In this document: positions 8,285-19,140 of the stretch, one piece after another
How the letters are laid out: the number at the start of each line of letters is the position of its first letter
Position numbering within the stretch: position 1 is the stretch's first letter
Source: Acinetobacter pittii
Lineage (GTDB): Bacteria > Pseudomonadota > Gammaproteobacteria > Pseudomonadales > Moraxellaceae
Reading direction: 5' to 3'
Length of the DNA: 64,000 bases
NCBI RefSeq assembly: GCF_034067285.1
Contig: NZ_CP139286.1
Span: 2,232,001 to 2,296,000 of the forward strand
Translations under genes and position numbers: made by a program
The notes under the pieces: model-generated
The model's database searches: none
The model's input: only the letters and a program-made list of their open reading frames with translations
What the model was told of the DNA's origin: nothing

Positions 8285-10387
8285 ATGCTTGAACAAGCAC
8301 ACCTAGAAGGAACCTCAACTGACACAGATTTTCAGCAGTCTGAGTATCAACTGCCTCACCTTGCTTCTTATGTCTATGGAACATGGCATTCGACGGGCGA
8401 AGAACTACGTCCTGTTTACCATGCCATTACGGGTGAACCGATTTATGCCGTAAGTAGTCATGGCATTGATATGAAACGTGTTGTTCAATATGCCAAACAA
8501 AATGGTTCAGAACTGGCTAACTGGACGTTTCATCAACGCGCTAATGCTTTAAAACAAATTGCCCAATATTTACTGGAACGTAAGGAAGAGTTTTACAAAC
8601 TTGCTTATGCAACAGGTGCAACTCGTAAAGATGCATGGATTGATATTGAAGGTGGCATCCAGACATTATTTGCTTATTCAAGTTTGGTTCGCCGTGAACT
8701 TAATGACGAAAAAATTATTACCGAAGACAGTTGGATTCAACTATCTAAAAATGGAACTTTCGGTGCTAAACACATTTTAAGTCCTAAAGCGGGTGTGGCC
8801 GTTCACATTAATGCTTTTAACTTCCCAATTTGGGGAATGCTTGAAAAGATCGCTCCGACGCTACTTGCAGGTGTGCCATGTATTGTTAAACCTGCAACCG
8901 ATGGTGCTCAATTAACTCAAGCGGTTGTAAAAGCCATTGAAGAAGCACATGTATTACCAAAAGGCTCGCTACAACTCATTTGCGGTCAGACTTATGACTT
9001 GTTAGAACAGTTAGGCCCACAAGACTGCGTGACTTTTACAGGTTCCGCCTACACAGGTCAAAAACTACGTAACCACCCTCACCTCAATAAATATTCAATT
9101 CCATTTAGCATGGAAGCTGACTCGGTAAACAGCGCAATTTTAAGCCCTGAAGCAAATGAAGAAACTGTCGATTTATTTGTGCGTGAAGTCTTCCATGAGA
9201 TGACGACAAAAGCAGGCCAAAAATGTACTGCAATTCGTCGTGCTTTCGTTCCTGAAAATTTATTAGCAACTGTACAAGAGAAGCTCACTGCCAAACTTGC
9301 TAAAGTTGTGGTGGGTGACCCTCAAAAAGAAGAAACCACCATGGGTGCTTTAGCCAGCATTAAACAAAAACATGACGTTGCAGAAAAAGTTGCTGAACTC
9401 AGCAAAGATGCAAAAATTGTTTTTGGTGGCAACGAGACCTTTACGTTTAATGCAGACCATCCTGAAAAAGGTGCTTTTTTCGCTCCAACTTTATTGGTGT
9501 GCGAACAGCCTTTACAAGCGACGAATGTTCATACCACGGAAGCTTTCGGTCCGGTATGTACACTCATGCCATATCAAAACATTGAAGAGCTTAGCGATCT
9601 TGTTTCACGTGGTGAAGGTAGCCTAGTGGCTTCTGTCGTTAAAAATAACGATGAGAATATTGAGCAGATTATTCAAAAAATTGCACCTTGGCATGGCCGT
9701 GTGCATGTACTCGATGCAGAATCTGCAAAAGAAAGTACAGGCCATGGTTCACCGCTCCCACATTTAGTACACGGCGGTCCTGGTCGTGCAGGTGGCGGTG
9801 AAGAGTTAGGTGGTATTCGTGCCGTTAAACACTACATGCAGCGCACAGCAATTCAAGGTTCCCCAAATAGCCTGACTCAAATTACCCACTCATGGACTGC
9901 CGGCTCGAAAGTTAACGAAGACCGCGTACATCCATTTAAAAAGTCTTTTGATGAGTTAGTAATTGGTGAACGCCTATTAACAGCACGTCGTACAGTGACT
10001 GAAGCTGATATTGTCAATTTCGCTTGTTTAAGCGGTGACTACTTCTACGCACATACCGACAAAATCGCAGCGGCCGAGTCTTTCTTTGGTGAGCGTGTGG
10101 CACACGGCTACTTCATTGTGTCTGCCGCAGCAGGTCTATTTGTCGATGCAGCACAAGGCCCTGTGATTGCCAATTATGGTATGGACAACTTACGCTTTGT
10201 TGAACCGGTTAAAATCGGTGACTCCATTCAGGTTGAACTCACCTGTAAACAAAAAACACCTAAACCACAAAAAGATCCGTCTCAGCCTGCACATGGCGTT
10301 GTCGTGTGGGATATTAAAGTCAAGAACCAACGTGGGGAACTTGTCGCAACTTACGACATTTTAACCTTAGTTGCTCGCGAAGCTTAA
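8285..10387 (+). CDS. paaZ: Bifunctional oxepin-CoA hydrolase / 3-oxo-5,6-dehydrosuberyl-CoA semialdehyde dehydrogenase
   Basis: A 700-residue fusion enzyme that opens the oxepin ring and oxidises the resulting aldehyde. The N-terminal aldehyde dehydrogenase domain (about 1-520) shows [27 protein letters not shown] and the catalytic Cys in [13 protein letters not shown]. The C-terminal MaoC-like hydratase domain (about 540-690) shows [12 protein letters not shown] and [15 protein letters not shown]. The ATG at 8285 is preferred over a TTG two codons earlier because of the AAGGAG site eight bases before it. The length is that of full PaaZ. It is divergent from paaABC rather than in the same operon. 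Confidence 0.95.
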   Translation: MLEQAHLEGTSTDTDFQQSEYQLPHLASYVYGTWHSTGEELRPVYHAITGEPIYAVSSHGIDMKRVVQYAKQNGSELANWTFHQRANALKQIAQYLLERKEEFYKLAYATGATRKDAWIDIEGGIQTLFAYSSLVRRELNDEKIITEDSWIQLSKNGTFGAKHILSPKAGVAVHINAFNFPIWGMLEKIAPTLLAGVPCIVKPATDGAQLTQAVVKAIEEAHVLPKGSLQLICGQTYDLLEQLGPQDCVTFTGSAYTGQKLRNHPHLNKYSIPFSMEADSVNSAILSPEANEETVDLFVREVFHEMTTKAGQKCTAIRRAFVPENLLATVQEKLTAKLAKVVVGDPQKEETTMGALASIKQKHDVAEKVAELSKDAKIVFGGNETFTFNADHPEKGAFFAPTLLVCEQPLQATNVHTTEAFGPVCTLMPYQNIEELSDLVSRGEGSLVASVVKNNDENIEQIIQKIAPWHGRVHVLDAESAKESTGHGSPLPHLVHGGPGRAGGGEELGGIRAVKHYMQRTAIQGSPNSLTQITHSWTAGSKVNEDRVHPFKKSFDELVIGERLLTARRTVTEADIVNFACLSGDYFYAHTDKIAAAESFFGERVAHGYFIVSAAAGLFVDAAQGPVIANYGMDNLRFVEPVKIGDSIQVELTCKQKTPKPQKDPSQPAHGVVVWDIKVKNQRGELVATYDILTLVAREA

Positions 10388-10392
10388 TGTTT

Positions 10393-10432
10393 AAAAAGAG
10401 ATGGGGTCACCTCGTCCCCATCTCTTTTTTTT
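10393..10432. terminator. Bidirectional terminator between paaZ and sdaA
   Basis: A 14-base-pair stem, AAAAAGAGATGGGG (10393-10406) pairing with CCCCATCTCTTTTT (10416-10429), with a 9-base loop and flanking A and T runs. It sits between the convergent ends of paaZ and sdaA and can serve both. Confidence 0.92.
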
Positions 10433-11811
10433 TAGCACTCAATTGCGTTAACAGCGAGGCCACCTTTTGAAGTCTCTTTATATTTCTCAGACATATCTTT
10501 GCCTGTTTCCTTCATGGTCTGAATCACTTTATCTAGCGTGACAAAATGTTCATCGTCATCATGAAGTGCCATTTGTGCTGCATTAATAGCTTTTACGGCT
10601 GCAATTGCATTTCGTTCAATGCAAGGCACCTGAACCAAACCACCAATCGGGTCACACGTTAAACCTAAATTATGTTCAAGCCCAATTTCAGCCGCATGTT
10701 CCACTTGCTCAGGTGAGGCACCTAAAATTTCGGCTAAACCTGCCGAAGCCATCGCACACGCCGAGCCGACTTCGCCCTGACACCCTACTTCTGCACCAGA
10801 AATAGAAGCATTGAGTTTACATAAAATGCCAACGGCTGCTGCACTTAAAAAGAAACGAACCACTTTATCTTCGGAAAAGTCTTTAGAGAAAGTCACGTAG
10901 TAATATAAAACTGCCGGAATAATCCCTGCCGCACCATTTGTAGGGGCTGTTACTACTCGGCCGCCAGCGGCATTTTCTTCATTGACGGCTAAAGCAAATA
11001 AATTAACCCATTCCATGGCATGAAAAGTTGTCACAATCAGGTTTGAGTTTTTCTTATTTAATAACTTATCATGAATTTTCTTGGCCCGACGCTTTACGTT
11101 TAACCCACCCGGTAATATGCCTTCATTAATTAATCCGTTGTGAATGCACTGCTGCATCACTTTCCAGATTTCCATAATCTTGCTACGAATCTCAGTTTCA
11201 CTACGCCAGCTTTTCTCATTTTCAAGCATTAACTCGCTCACTGATAAATGATGAGTTTTACATAAGCTTAAAAGTTCAGCCGCGCTATGAAACGGATATG
11301 GAACCTTAACGTCGTTGGTTTCAGTTTGGGTGTCTGCTAATTGTCTTTGGCTAACAATAAAGCCACCACCAACCGAATAGTAAGTTTCTGCATATAAAAT
11401 TTCTTGAGCCTCGTTATACGCAATCAATTCCATTGCATTAGGGTGATAAGGCAAAGATTCATCTAAAAAAAGCACATCATGCTTATAGTCAAAAGAAATA
11501 CTCTTTTGCTGATTAAGCTGGATGGCTTTATTTTCAAGTACATCTTCAATCAAGCTTGTACTTACTTGAGTATCAATATGTTCAGGGTCAAAGCCCATTA
11601 AGCCTAACAGTACTGCCTTGTCTGTCGCATGACCAACACCGGTTGCCGACAGCGAACCGTATAACTTCACCTGAACTCTTACCGTTGCTTGTAAATCGTT
11701 TTGCTTCAATAAATCATCCACAAAACTGTATGCCGCTCGCATTGGTCCAACTGTATGGGAGCTAGATGGGCCGATGCCAATTTTAAAAAGATCAAATACA
11801 CTAATAAACAC
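10432..11811 (-). CDS. sdaA: L-serine ammonia-lyase (L-serine dehydratase)
   Basis: A 459-residue iron-sulfur L-serine deaminase that turns L-serine into pyruvate and ammonia. The N-terminal beta domain has [16 protein letters not shown]. The alpha domain has [15 protein letters not shown] and the cluster-binding segment [18 protein letters not shown], then [20 protein letters not shown]. Length matches single-chain SdaA/SdaB (about 455-460). It is a single gene with its own terminator, and its upstream region is shared with the divergent APC permease. It feeds pyruvate production and has no obvious direct link to the neighbouring hydroxyproline genes. Confidence 0.95.
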   Translation of the reverse strand: MFISVFDLFKIGIGPSSSHTVGPMRAAYSFVDDLLKQNDLQATVRVQVKLYGSLSATGVGHATDKAVLLGLMGFDPEHIDTQVSTSLIEDVLENKAIQLNQQKSISFDYKHDVLFLDESLPYHPNAMELIAYNEAQEILYAETYYSVGGGFIVSQRQLADTQTETNDVKVPYPFHSAAELLSLCKTHHLSVSELMLENEKSWRSETEIRSKIMEIWKVMQQCIHNGLINEGILPGGLNVKRRAKKIHDKLLNKKNSNLIVTTFHAMEWVNLFALAVNEENAAGGRVVTAPTNGAAGIIPAVLYYYVTFSKDFSEDKVVRFFLSAAAVGILCKLNASISGAEVGCQGEVGSACAMASAGLAEILGASPEQVEHAAEIGLEHNLGLTCDPIGGLVQVPCIERNAIAAVKAINAAQMALHDDDEHFVTLDKVIQTMKETGKDMSEKYKETSKGGLAVNAIEC

Positions 11812-12261
11812 GTGGTCCTACCTTCGATTCATTATTATTCGTATGTTCGTCATTATTGTGTCCTTTCGGATAGTTCTAAAATTATCATTAAGCCGACTAT
11901 AAAGCACTGAAAATAAATGGCTCATAGCCTAAAAACAACGCAATCAACTTCTAATTCAATATTTAAAAAAAAATGGAATTTTCCATTAATTTAAATGGTA
12001 ACTTACTCAATAAATATTTAAAAATTGTTCTTTTAAGCGAAAGAAATAGCGTAGTGTTCCTAATTTTTTATAAAAAATATTTGGTTTTTAAACTATATAC
12101 TTGAAAAGTAAATTATTTAAAACTAATTAAAAACAACAATTTATATAATATTCAGATCATTCTCTGCCAACAAATAGAATAAAAATTCCCCTATTTACCA
12201 ATAACCATATATCGTATACGATATATGAAAGAACAATAGTTCTGTCGTTAAGGAAAACGTA
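11812..12261. other. sdaA / APC permease divergent intergenic region
   Basis: About 450 bases of very AT-rich sequence separate the divergent sdaA and permease genes, so promoters for both must lie here. The only strong signal is the palindrome at 12206-12227, listed separately. The permease ribosome site AAGGAAAACGTA lies just before its ATG. No further gene is seen. Confidence 0.6.
12206..12227. promoter_or_regulatory. Palindromic operator, probable GntR/FCD regulator site
   Basis: A perfect 22-base palindrome with core ATATCGTATACGATAT, centred between 12216 and 12217, 35 bases before the permease start. The same core recurs at 24688-24705 before the DapA-family gene. Symmetric sites of this length are typical of FadR/VanR-type GntR proteins, and such a regulator is encoded at 21582-22265. 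That this protein binds here is inferred. Confidence 0.75.
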
Positions 12262-13833
12262 ATGACAAGTCAGTTTAAAAAACAGTTATCTCTAATGGAT
12301 CTTACATTCATTGGCTTAGGCGCCATTTTCGGTTCAGGATGGTTATTTTCAGCAAGTCATGTGGCCTCTCAAGCCGGCCCTGCGGGTATATTGTCATGGA
12401 TTATTGGCGGCTTTGCCGTTTTAATTCTGGGAATTATTTATTGTGAGTTAGGTGCAGCCTTACCACGAGCAGGCGGTATTATCCGTTATCCCGTATTTTC
12501 ACATGGCCCTTTACAAGGATACTTACTGGGTTCTGTGACCGTCATTGCCTTTTCAAGTTTAATTGCAATTGAAGTCGTCGCTGCTCGTGAATATGCAGCA
12601 GCATGGTTCCCCTCGCTTACAGCCGTCAATGATGGTGTCCGGTCTCCAACTACCATTGGATGGTTATTTCAGTTTGCGCTTTTATGCGTATTTTTTGCAT
12701 TGAACTATTACAGCGTAAAAACCTTTGCAATTGCCAACAACCTCATCAGTGCATTGAAATTTGCTGTACCAGTTTTAGTAATGGTCGCACTTCTATACCA
12801 TTTTAAACCTGCAAACTTTTCAATGACCGAGTTTGCCCCAATGGGTGCTCACGGCGTACAAGGTGCCGTATCTGCTGGTGGTATTATTTTTGCGTATTTA
12901 GGTTTAACGCCAATTATTTCGGTGGCAAGTGAAGTAAAGCGTCCTCAATTTACGATTCCTTTTGCGCTCATCTTATCTGTCGTTTTGGCAACGATTATTT
13001 ATGTAGTGCTTCAAGTTGCTTTCTTGGGTGCAGTACCCACCGATATGTTAGCAAATGGTTGGTCAGGACTCAGTGACAAATTCCCATTACCTTACCGCGA
13101 CATTGCCATGTTATTAGGTTTGGGATGGTTAGCTCTGTTAGTTGTTTCAGATGCCATTATTTCTCCGTCTGGCTGCGGCAACATCTATATGGCTGCAACT
13201 CCACGTGTCATTTATGCATGGTCGAACAGTAATACATTCTTCCGTATTTTTACACGTGTAGATCCAAAATCAGGCATTCCACGTTATGCCTTATGGTTAA
13301 CATTTGCACTTTCTGTATTTTGGACTATGCCGTTTCCATCTTGGGATAAATTAATTTCTGTGGTTTCGGCAGCTTTAGTTTTAAGTTATGCCCTAGCTCC
13401 TGTCACAGTCGGTGCTTTACGTCGTAATGCTCCTGAGCTAGAACGTCCATTCTATGTAAAAGGCTTTACCGTTCTCGGCCCACTCGCTTTTGTCATTGCA
13501 TCTTTTATTGTCTATTGGTCTGGCTGGAATGTGATTTCATGGTTATTAAGCGCACAAATCGTATTGTTTGCACTCTACGTTATTTTTAAACGCTATGTGC
13601 CAACCCAAGAAGTCAGCCTAGCTCAACAATTAAAGTCCTCAGCGTGGCTCCTTGTTTACTACATTCTAATGATTATTGCTTCTTATCTTGGCAGCTTCGG
13701 TGATGGCGCATCACACCTATTGGCAGCGCCATTCGACACATTATTAGTGATGGTGATTTCTCTTGGTTGTTACTACTGGGGTATACGCTCAGGTTTACCA
13801 AAAGCACTGATTAAAAATGACGATGAAGCTTAG
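12262..13833 (+). CDS. APC family amino acid permease, probable hydroxyproline uptake
   Basis: A 523-residue inner-membrane transporter of the amino acid-polyamine-organocation superfamily. The first helix carries the substrate-binding motif FIGLGAIFGSGWLFSAS (about residues 16-32). About 12 hydrophobic segments follow, with the conserved helix 6 region AGGIIFAYLGLTP near residue 220. The C-terminal tail is charged. It is preceded by the CGTATACG palindrome and followed by the semialdehyde dehydrogenase gene on the same strand, so uptake of hydroxyproline or a related imino acid is likely. The substrate is inferred from context only. Confidence 0.8.
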   Translation: MTSQFKKQLSLMDLTFIGLGAIFGSGWLFSASHVASQAGPAGILSWIIGGFAVLILGIIYCELGAALPRAGGIIRYPVFSHGPLQGYLLGSVTVIAFSSLIAIEVVAAREYAAAWFPSLTAVNDGVRSPTTIGWLFQFALLCVFFALNYYSVKTFAIANNLISALKFAVPVLVMVALLYHFKPANFSMTEFAPMGAHGVQGAVSAGGIIFAYLGLTPIISVASEVKRPQFTIPFALILSVVLATIIYVVLQVAFLGAVPTDMLANGWSGLSDKFPLPYRDIAMLLGLGWLALLVVSDAIISPSGCGNIYMAATPRVIYAWSNSNTFFRIFTRVDPKSGIPRYALWLTFALSVFWTMPFPSWDKLISVVSAALVLSYALAPVTVGALRRNAPELERPFYVKGFTVLGPLAFVIASFIVYWSGWNVISWLLSAQIVLFALYVIFKRYVPTQEVSLAQQLKSSAWLLVYYILMIIASYLGSFGDGASHLLAAPFDTLLVMVISLGCYYWGIRSGLPKALIKNDDEA

Positions 13834-13878
13834 CAATTGCTTGCTTAAACACATATAAGTTAAGGTTTTCTTTTGATT

Positions 13879-13896
13879 AATACCGTATACAAAATA
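13879..13896. promoter_or_regulatory. Degenerate copy of the CGTATACG operator
   Basis: Aligned to TATATCGTATACGATATA, this stretch matches about 14 of 18 positions around an intact CGTATAC centre (13884-13890). It lies about 90 bases before the semialdehyde dehydrogenase start. It may be a weaker site for the same regulator, but the match is imperfect. Confidence 0.4.
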
Positions 13897-13984
13897 CAAT
13901 ATTTCAAATGTAAAACCTTCGCTTTGATAACTCTCCAACGTCAGAAGAAGCACTTTTGACGTTTACTCTAAAGTGAGGTTGATA

Positions 13985-15565
13985 ATGTCAAATATTACTG
14001 GTCAAAATTTTATTGCAGGTCAACGTTCAAGTGCAGGCAATAAGTTTGTCTCAAGCTACGATGCTGCAACAGATGAAGCATTACCTTATCAGTTTGCTCA
14101 AGCAACTCCTGAAGAAATTGATCAGGCCGCTCAAGCAGCCGCATTGGCTTATCCGGTTTTTAGACAAACTACGCCAGAACAACGCGCTGTTTTTCTAGAA
14201 ACAATTGCCAGTGAAATTGATGCGCTTGATGACCAGTTTATTGCAACAGTCTGTCAAGAAACTGCCTTACCAGAAGCGCGTATTCGCGGTGAACGTGCGC
14301 GGACTACAGGTCAATTACGTCTGTTTGCTCAAGTATTACGCCGTGGCGACTATTTAGGTGCGCGTATTGATTTGGCTTTACCTGAACGTCAACCACTTCC
14401 ACGTCCAGATTTACGCCAATATAAAATCGGTGTTGGACCAGTTGCCGTATTTGGTGCAAGTAACTTCCCTCTCGCCTTTTCTACTGCGGGTGGCGATACC
14501 GCTTCAGCACTTGCGGCTGGATGTCCAGTTATTGTGAAGGCTCATAGCGGTCACATGGCAACGGCCGAATCAATTGCAAACGCCATTTGTAGTGCGATTG
14601 AGAAATGCGCTATGCCAAAAGGCATCTTTAGCATGATTTATGGTCAAGGTGTCGGTGAACCACTCGTAAAACATCCAGCAATTAAAGCCGTTGGATTTAC
14701 AGGTTCACTTAAAGGTGGCCGCGCTCTGTGCGATCTAACTGCTGCACGTCCTGAACCCATTCCAGTTTTTGCTGAAATGTCTAGCATTAACCCAATGGTT
14801 TTATTACCCGAAGCTCTGAAAGTGCGTGGTGACAAAATCGCAAACGAACTTAGTGGTTCAGTGGTTTTAGGCTGCGGTCAGTTTTGTACCAATCCGGGTT
14901 TAATTATTGGAATTAAATCACCTGAGTTCAGCGAATTTATGGCTCAGTTTACGGCTGCAATGGCCCAGCAACCGTCACAAACCATGCTTAACAAAGGTAC
15001 TTTAAGAAGCTACGAGCATGGCCTGAAAGAATTACTCGCACATGACAAAATAGAGCATTTAGCGGGCCAACCGCAGCAAGGTCATCAAGCCTATCCTCAG
15101 CTCTTTAAAGCCGATGTATCTCTTTTACTAGAGCATGATGAATTACTGCAAGAAGAAGTATTCGGCCCAACGACGATTGTAATTGAGGTTGAATCCGCAG
15201 AGCAGCTCACTCTAGCTTTAAATGGCCTACGTGGTCAACTTACAGCATCATTAATTGCCGAACCGCAAGACTTTGAAAAATTCGCGACCCTTATTCCGTT
15301 ACTTGAAGAAAAAGTAGGACGTTTACTTCTAAACGGCTACCCAACAGGCGTTGAAGTCTGTGATGCCATGGTACACGGCGGGCCTTATCCTGCAACTTCA
15401 GATGCACGCGGTACATCGGTAGGAACCTTAGCAATCGAGCGTTATTTACGACCAGTATGTTATCAAAACTATCCAGATCAGTTATTGCCACTCGCCCTTC
15501 AAAATGCCAATCCGCTTGGTATTGCGCGCTTAGTCAATGGTGAAATGAGTAAAGCTGCTCTTTAA
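13985..15565 (+). CDS. Alpha-ketoglutaric semialdehyde (2,5-dioxovalerate) dehydrogenase
   Basis: A 526-residue aldehyde dehydrogenase that oxidises alpha-ketoglutarate semialdehyde to alpha-ketoglutarate, the final step of hydroxyproline breakdown. Visible motifs are GPVAVFGASNFPLAFSTAGG (cofactor site), GFTGSLKGGRAL, the general-base Glu in VFAEMSSINPM and the catalytic Cys in LGCGQFCTNPG near residue 300. The ATG at 13985 is chosen because GTGAGG just upstream acts as its ribosome site; the GTG inside that site is an unlikely start. Homologues in hydroxyproline clusters are sometimes called lhpG. A role for another sugar-acid pathway is possible but the context argues for hydroxyproline. 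Confidence 0.88.
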   Translation: MSNITGQNFIAGQRSSAGNKFVSSYDAATDEALPYQFAQATPEEIDQAAQAAALAYPVFRQTTPEQRAVFLETIASEIDALDDQFIATVCQETALPEARIRGERARTTGQLRLFAQVLRRGDYLGARIDLALPERQPLPRPDLRQYKIGVGPVAVFGASNFPLAFSTAGGDTASALAAGCPVIVKAHSGHMATAESIANAICSAIEKCAMPKGIFSMIYGQGVGEPLVKHPAIKAVGFTGSLKGGRALCDLTAARPEPIPVFAEMSSINPMVLLPEALKVRGDKIANELSGSVVLGCGQFCTNPGLIIGIKSPEFSEFMAQFTAAMAQQPSQTMLNKGTLRSYEHGLKELLAHDKIEHLAGQPQQGHQAYPQLFKADVSLLLEHDELLQEEVFGPTTIVIEVESAEQLTLALNGLRGQLTASLIAEPQDFEKFATLIPLLEEKVGRLLLNGYPTGVEVCDAMVHGGPYPATSDARGTSVGTLAIERYLRPVCYQNYPDQLLPLALQNANPLGIARLVNGEMSKAAL

Positions 15566-15572
15566 TATTTTT

Positions 15573-15607
15573 AAAGGAGTTTATCTAAGAGATGAACTCC
15601 TTTTTTT
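15573..15607 (+). terminator. Rho-independent terminator
   Basis: Stem AAAGGAGTT (15573-15581) pairs with AACTCCTTT (15595-15603), followed by a T run. It closes the permease-dehydrogenase transcript just after its stop codon. Confidence 0.88.
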
Positions 15608-15723
15608 AGTTCAAAGCCTCCAGCGTAATCGCACATTATTTAAATAAAAAAGTGCAAAAAATGAATAGCAAGATGCTCCATTAAATTAATGCGTAACATA
15701 TTTTTAAATAAGGATATTGGTAT

Positions 15724-17013
15724 ATGACGACAACATTAAAAAAGGTAGTAGCGGCCTCTATGGTCGGCTCCGTAGCTGAATGGTATGAATTTTTCCTATA
15801 TGGAACTGCTTCTGCCCTTGTCTTTGGCGAACTTTTCTTTCAACAAACGGGCAATGCTATAGATGGTATTTTGGCGGCCTTTGCCCTGTATGCTGTTGGC
15901 TTTTTAGCACGACCTATTGGCGGCCTCGTGTTTGGCCATTACGGCGATAAAATTGGACGCAAGAAATTATTGCAAATTAGCCTGATTATTGTTGGTATCA
16001 CTACTTTTTTAATGGGCTGTATTCCGACCTTTCATCAAATTGGCTATTGGGCTCCTACACTCCTAGTAATACTGCGTTTAATTCAAGGCTTTGCTTTTGG
16101 CGGCGAATGGGGCGGCGCAGTCATTTTGGTTTCAGAGCACAGTCCAGATGATCGCAGAGGTTATTGGGCAAGCTGGCCACAAACTGGCGTACCGCTCGGG
16201 AATTTAGTGGCAACACTGGTTTTATTGTTACTTTCAAAAAACCTCTCACCCGAACAATTCCTAGATTGGGGATGGCGCTGTGCATTCTGGTTCTCAGCAG
16301 TCGTTGTACTGATTGGTTTATGGATTCGAAAAAATGTAGACGATGCCGAAGTATTTAAAGAAGCTCAGGCCAAACAACAGCTTCTTGAAAAGCAACAGCT
16401 CGGGATTATTGAGGTTTTAAAATATCATAAGAAATCTGTTATTGCAGGTATCGGTGCCAGATTCGCAGAAAACATTTTGTACTATATGGTGGTTACTTTT
16501 TCGATCAGTTATTTAAAGTTAGTCGTTCATAAAGATACTTCACAAATTTTACTGCTCATGTTTGGCGCTCATCTGATCCATTTCTTTATTATTCCTTTTA
16601 TGGGGCATTTAAGCGATATATTTGGCCGCAAACCTATTTATCTTATTGGGGCTGTACTTACTGCTTTTTGGGGGTTTGTCGGCTTTCCTTTAATGGATAC
16701 AGGCAATGACTGGCTCATTATGTTGGCAATTGTGCTTGGTTTATTTATTGAGTCCATGACCTACTCGCCTTACTCTGCATTAATGACCGAGTTATTTCCA
16801 ACTCACATCCGCTATACGGCGCTTTCATTTTGTTATCAAGTCGCGCCAATTATGGCAGGTTCGCTTGCTCCATTAATTGCCCTGACATTACTCAAAGAGT
16901 TTAATAGCTCGGTTCCGATTTCTTTATATTTGGTTGCCGCAAGTCTGATTTCTATTGTCTCGATTTTGCTTGTGAAAGAAACCAAAGGCCGGTCATTGGC
17001 TTTTAAAGATTAA
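15724..17013 (+). CDS. MFS transporter, metabolite:H+ symporter (ProP/ShiA-like)
   Basis: A 429-residue major facilitator with about 12 hydrophobic segments. Its N-terminal [19 protein letters not shown] and loop motif [14 protein letters not shown], with the repeat [12 protein letters not shown] after helix 7, are typical of the metabolite:H+ symporter family (ProP, ShiA, KgtP). The position, between the semialdehyde dehydrogenase and the dehydrogenase operon, suggests uptake of hydroxyproline, a betaine or alpha-ketoglutarate. The family does not settle the substrate. It has its own upstream gap of about 120 bases and a terminator after it. Confidence 0.82.
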   Translation: MTTTLKKVVAASMVGSVAEWYEFFLYGTASALVFGELFFQQTGNAIDGILAAFALYAVGFLARPIGGLVFGHYGDKIGRKKLLQISLIIVGITTFLMGCIPTFHQIGYWAPTLLVILRLIQGFAFGGEWGGAVILVSEHSPDDRRGYWASWPQTGVPLGNLVATLVLLLLSKNLSPEQFLDWGWRCAFWFSAVVVLIGLWIRKNVDDAEVFKEAQAKQQLLEKQQLGIIEVLKYHKKSVIAGIGARFAENILYYMVVTFSISYLKLVVHKDTSQILLLMFGAHLIHFFIIPFMGHLSDIFGRKPIYLIGAVLTAFWGFVGFPLMDTGNDWLIMLAIVLGLFIESMTYSPYSALMTELFPTHIRYTALSFCYQVAPIMAGSLAPLIALTLLKEFNSSVPISLYLVAASLISIVSILLVKETKGRSLAFKD

Positions 17014-17048
17014 TCTTTAAGATATAAATTAAGCGCTTAATAATCATT

Positions 17049-17078
17049 TTGGGTTGTTCTATACAACCCAATTTTTTT
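17049..17078. terminator. Terminator between MFS and AraC-type genes
   Basis: Stem TTGGGTTGT (17049-17057) pairs with ACAACCCAA (17063-17071) around a five-base loop, followed by a run of T. It lies between convergent genes; the T run favours the plus-strand transcript. Confidence 0.9.
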
Positions 17079-17080
17079 AT

Positions 17081-17833
17081 CTAAATATTTTTGATAGAGG
17101 CTCGATACAAGGTAGGTGACATGCCTGTATGCAACTTAAACTGACGACAAAAAGCACTGTGGTCGGTATACCCACAGCGCAAACCAATTTGAGTAATGGG
17201 TAAATCTGTGGCCAACAATTCAGTGGCGACTTGAAGACGAATTTTGCTAATCATTTGCCGCGGCGTTAAATGGTATATTTTTTTGCAATACCGTTCTAAT
17301 TGAGCTACCGACACACCTGCAATTGCAGTCAAATGCGCTAATGTAATGGTTTCGGCATAATTCTTTTTAATATAGTCCTCAACCTGAACCATTTTGTAAA
17401 AAGCAGGATGTGTATTTTCAGGCACATTTAAATCATTAGAAATACCCGCTATTCCTACCAAGTTTCCTTCCGCATCGAATAATGGTTCTTTATAAGTCAA
17501 ACACCAGCCCGACTGATTTTTTGCATATAAATGCAGTTCTAATTGCTCTGTTAACTTTTTACCGCGGCGAATAACTTGCAAGTCTTGCGATGTATATATT
17601 TTTCCGAGGGAATGAGGAAAAACCTCTTCTGAAGTTTTCCCAATCAAAGCAGATTTATCTTTTAGACCGCAACGATTTACTAATGTTTGGTTGACGAACA
17701 CATAGCGCGCTTCAGTATTTTTGATGAAAAATACCACCGAAGACAAAGCATCAAACAATGGTTCTATACTTTCCAGATTTTTTAAGAAATCTTCCAAAGT
17801 TGTGGTTAGTTTCGGAATTTGAACCAAAGTCAT
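17081..17833 (-). CDS. PAS domain AraC-family transcriptional regulator
   Basis: A 250-residue regulator. The N-terminal half (about 20-135) is a PAS-type sensor with FFIKNTEARYVFVNQTLV and LVGIAGISNDL. The C-terminal half (about 150-250) is an AraC double helix-turn-helix, with GVSVAQLERYCKKIYHLTPR and the second-helix region IGLRCGYTDHSAFCRQF ending in GMSPTLYR. It starts 44 bases after the FAD-subunit stop and is probably the last gene of the hydroxyproline dehydrogenase operon, so it likely controls hydroxyproline genes in response to a small ligand. The ligand is unknown. Confidence 0.85.
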   Translation of the reverse strand: MTLVQIPKLTTTLEDFLKNLESIEPLFDALSSVVFFIKNTEARYVFVNQTLVNRCGLKDKSALIGKTSEEVFPHSLGKIYTSQDLQVIRRGKKLTEQLELHLYAKNQSGWCLTYKEPLFDAEGNLVGIAGISNDLNVPENTHPAFYKMVQVEDYIKKNYAETITLAHLTAIAGVSVAQLERYCKKIYHLTPRQMISKIRLQVATELLATDLPITQIGLRCGYTDHSAFCRQFKLHTGMSPTLYRASIKNI

Positions 17834-17877
17834 GAGCTAGAGCGGACAAAGTTATAACTTGTCTACTCTAGAACATT

Positions 17878-19140
17878 TCATTTTTGATTTAAAGGAGAAG
17901 TAGACATCGCCATTAGGCTTTTTACACGAGTAGGAAGTAATGGGGGCCGAGAGTTAGGCAACTGCCAATCAAACAGGCAGGCCGCTGCTGTTGCACATGT
18001 GCTTCCCTGACATGCTCCCATTCCACAACGTGTATGTAATTTTACATCAATCCAACTACTACGCACGGCAACTTTATCAAAAGTTACATCTTCACATCGA
18101 CAAAAAATAGTGTCTGGACGCGCAAGCGTTTTTAACTCAGTCCGTAATTTGAAGCTTTTCTCAAGAAGATTTGCAAATAAACGATACCGCTGTCTTTGAG
18201 CAAATAATTGTCTAGCTTTTTCATTTTGACCTATAGCAGCATAACCTGCGATGCTACCTTCAACCATCGCCAGCTCACTTCCGCCAAAACCTGTACACTC
18301 ACCTGCTGCCCAAACCTGCGGCTGTGATGTACGTTGATAGTCATCGACCGCAATCGCATTGTCCTTAATTTGACAACCCATTAACTGGCCTAATTGAGTA
18401 TTCGGCACTAAACCAAACCCGCACGCGAGTCGATCACACTCAATTTCAATGATTCCTTTCGGCGTTTTTAGTTTTACTCGTTCAAGACGCTCTTGACCAA
18501 TCGCTTCAATCACATAACTGTCAGGTTGATATAAACGATGAGGTAAAGATAAGGCCTGTATTATTTTCGCAGGCCAGCGCCAAAGTTGTAATGCAAATTT
18601 ACGAACAGAAGATGAAGCTGCCTGTTCGGCAACATAGAGAACCTGAGCCTCTGCTTTTTTTGCTGTGTCCGCACTTGCTAAAAGTAATGGTCCGGAACCC
18701 GCTATCACAACACGTTCATTTTTGACTGGTATGCCTGCCTTAATTAAAGCTTGCAAACCACCTACCCCTGTTACACCAGGTAAGGTCCAACCAGGAAAAG
18801 GCAAAAACAGTTCTCTTGCTCCCGTACACAATATAAGCTGACGATAAGACAAGTTTAGGCTGTCATGAGGTCGCTCAACGAGTAATTGACCTACAAAAGG
18901 TGCAGCGACAATCTTGGCACCAAACATAAATTCAATATTAGGATAAGCCTTGATTTGTTGATATTTTTGCTGCGCCATTTCAGGTACAGGAAAAATCGGT
19001 CCAGCGCGCCAGATTTGACCACCCGCCTGTGGGTTATTATCTAATATTAAAATTCGCCCGCCACTCTCGGCAGCTGCAATAGCAGCTGACAACCCCGCAG
19101 GTCCAGCACCGGCAACCACTACATCGTATTGTTTTTCCAT
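17878..19140 (-). CDS. FAD subunit of probable D-hydroxyproline dehydrogenase (HcnB-like)
   Basis: A 420-residue FAD protein of the pyridine nucleotide-disulfide oxidoreductase type. It opens with the dinucleotide motif VVVAGAGPAGLSAAIAAAESG and has a second one, RVVIAGSGPLLLASADTAKK, near residue 150. The C-terminal part carries paired cysteines (FCRCEDV and a CGMGACQGSTC segment) that form a BFD-like [2Fe-2S] site. This matches the alpha subunit of heteromeric HcnABC/LhpBEF-type dehydrogenases. The ATG at 19140 overlaps the stop of the small ferredoxin gene (TAATG); longer starts would run into that gene. It works with the two preceding genes. Confidence 0.85.
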   Translation of the reverse strand: MEKQYDVVVAGAGPAGLSAAIAAAESGGRILILDNNPQAGGQIWRAGPIFPVPEMAQQKYQQIKAYPNIEFMFGAKIVAAPFVGQLLVERPHDSLNLSYRQLILCTGARELFLPFPGWTLPGVTGVGGLQALIKAGIPVKNERVVIAGSGPLLLASADTAKKAEAQVLYVAEQAASSSVRKFALQLWRWPAKIIQALSLPHRLYQPDSYVIEAIGQERLERVKLKTPKGIIEIECDRLACGFGLVPNTQLGQLMGCQIKDNAIAVDDYQRTSQPQVWAAGECTGFGGSELAMVEGSIAGYAAIGQNEKARQLFAQRQRYRLFANLLEKSFKLRTELKTLARPDTIFCRCEDVTFDKVAVRSSWIDVKLHTRCGMGACQGSTCATAAACLFDWQLPNSRPPLLPTRVKSLMAMSTSPLNQK

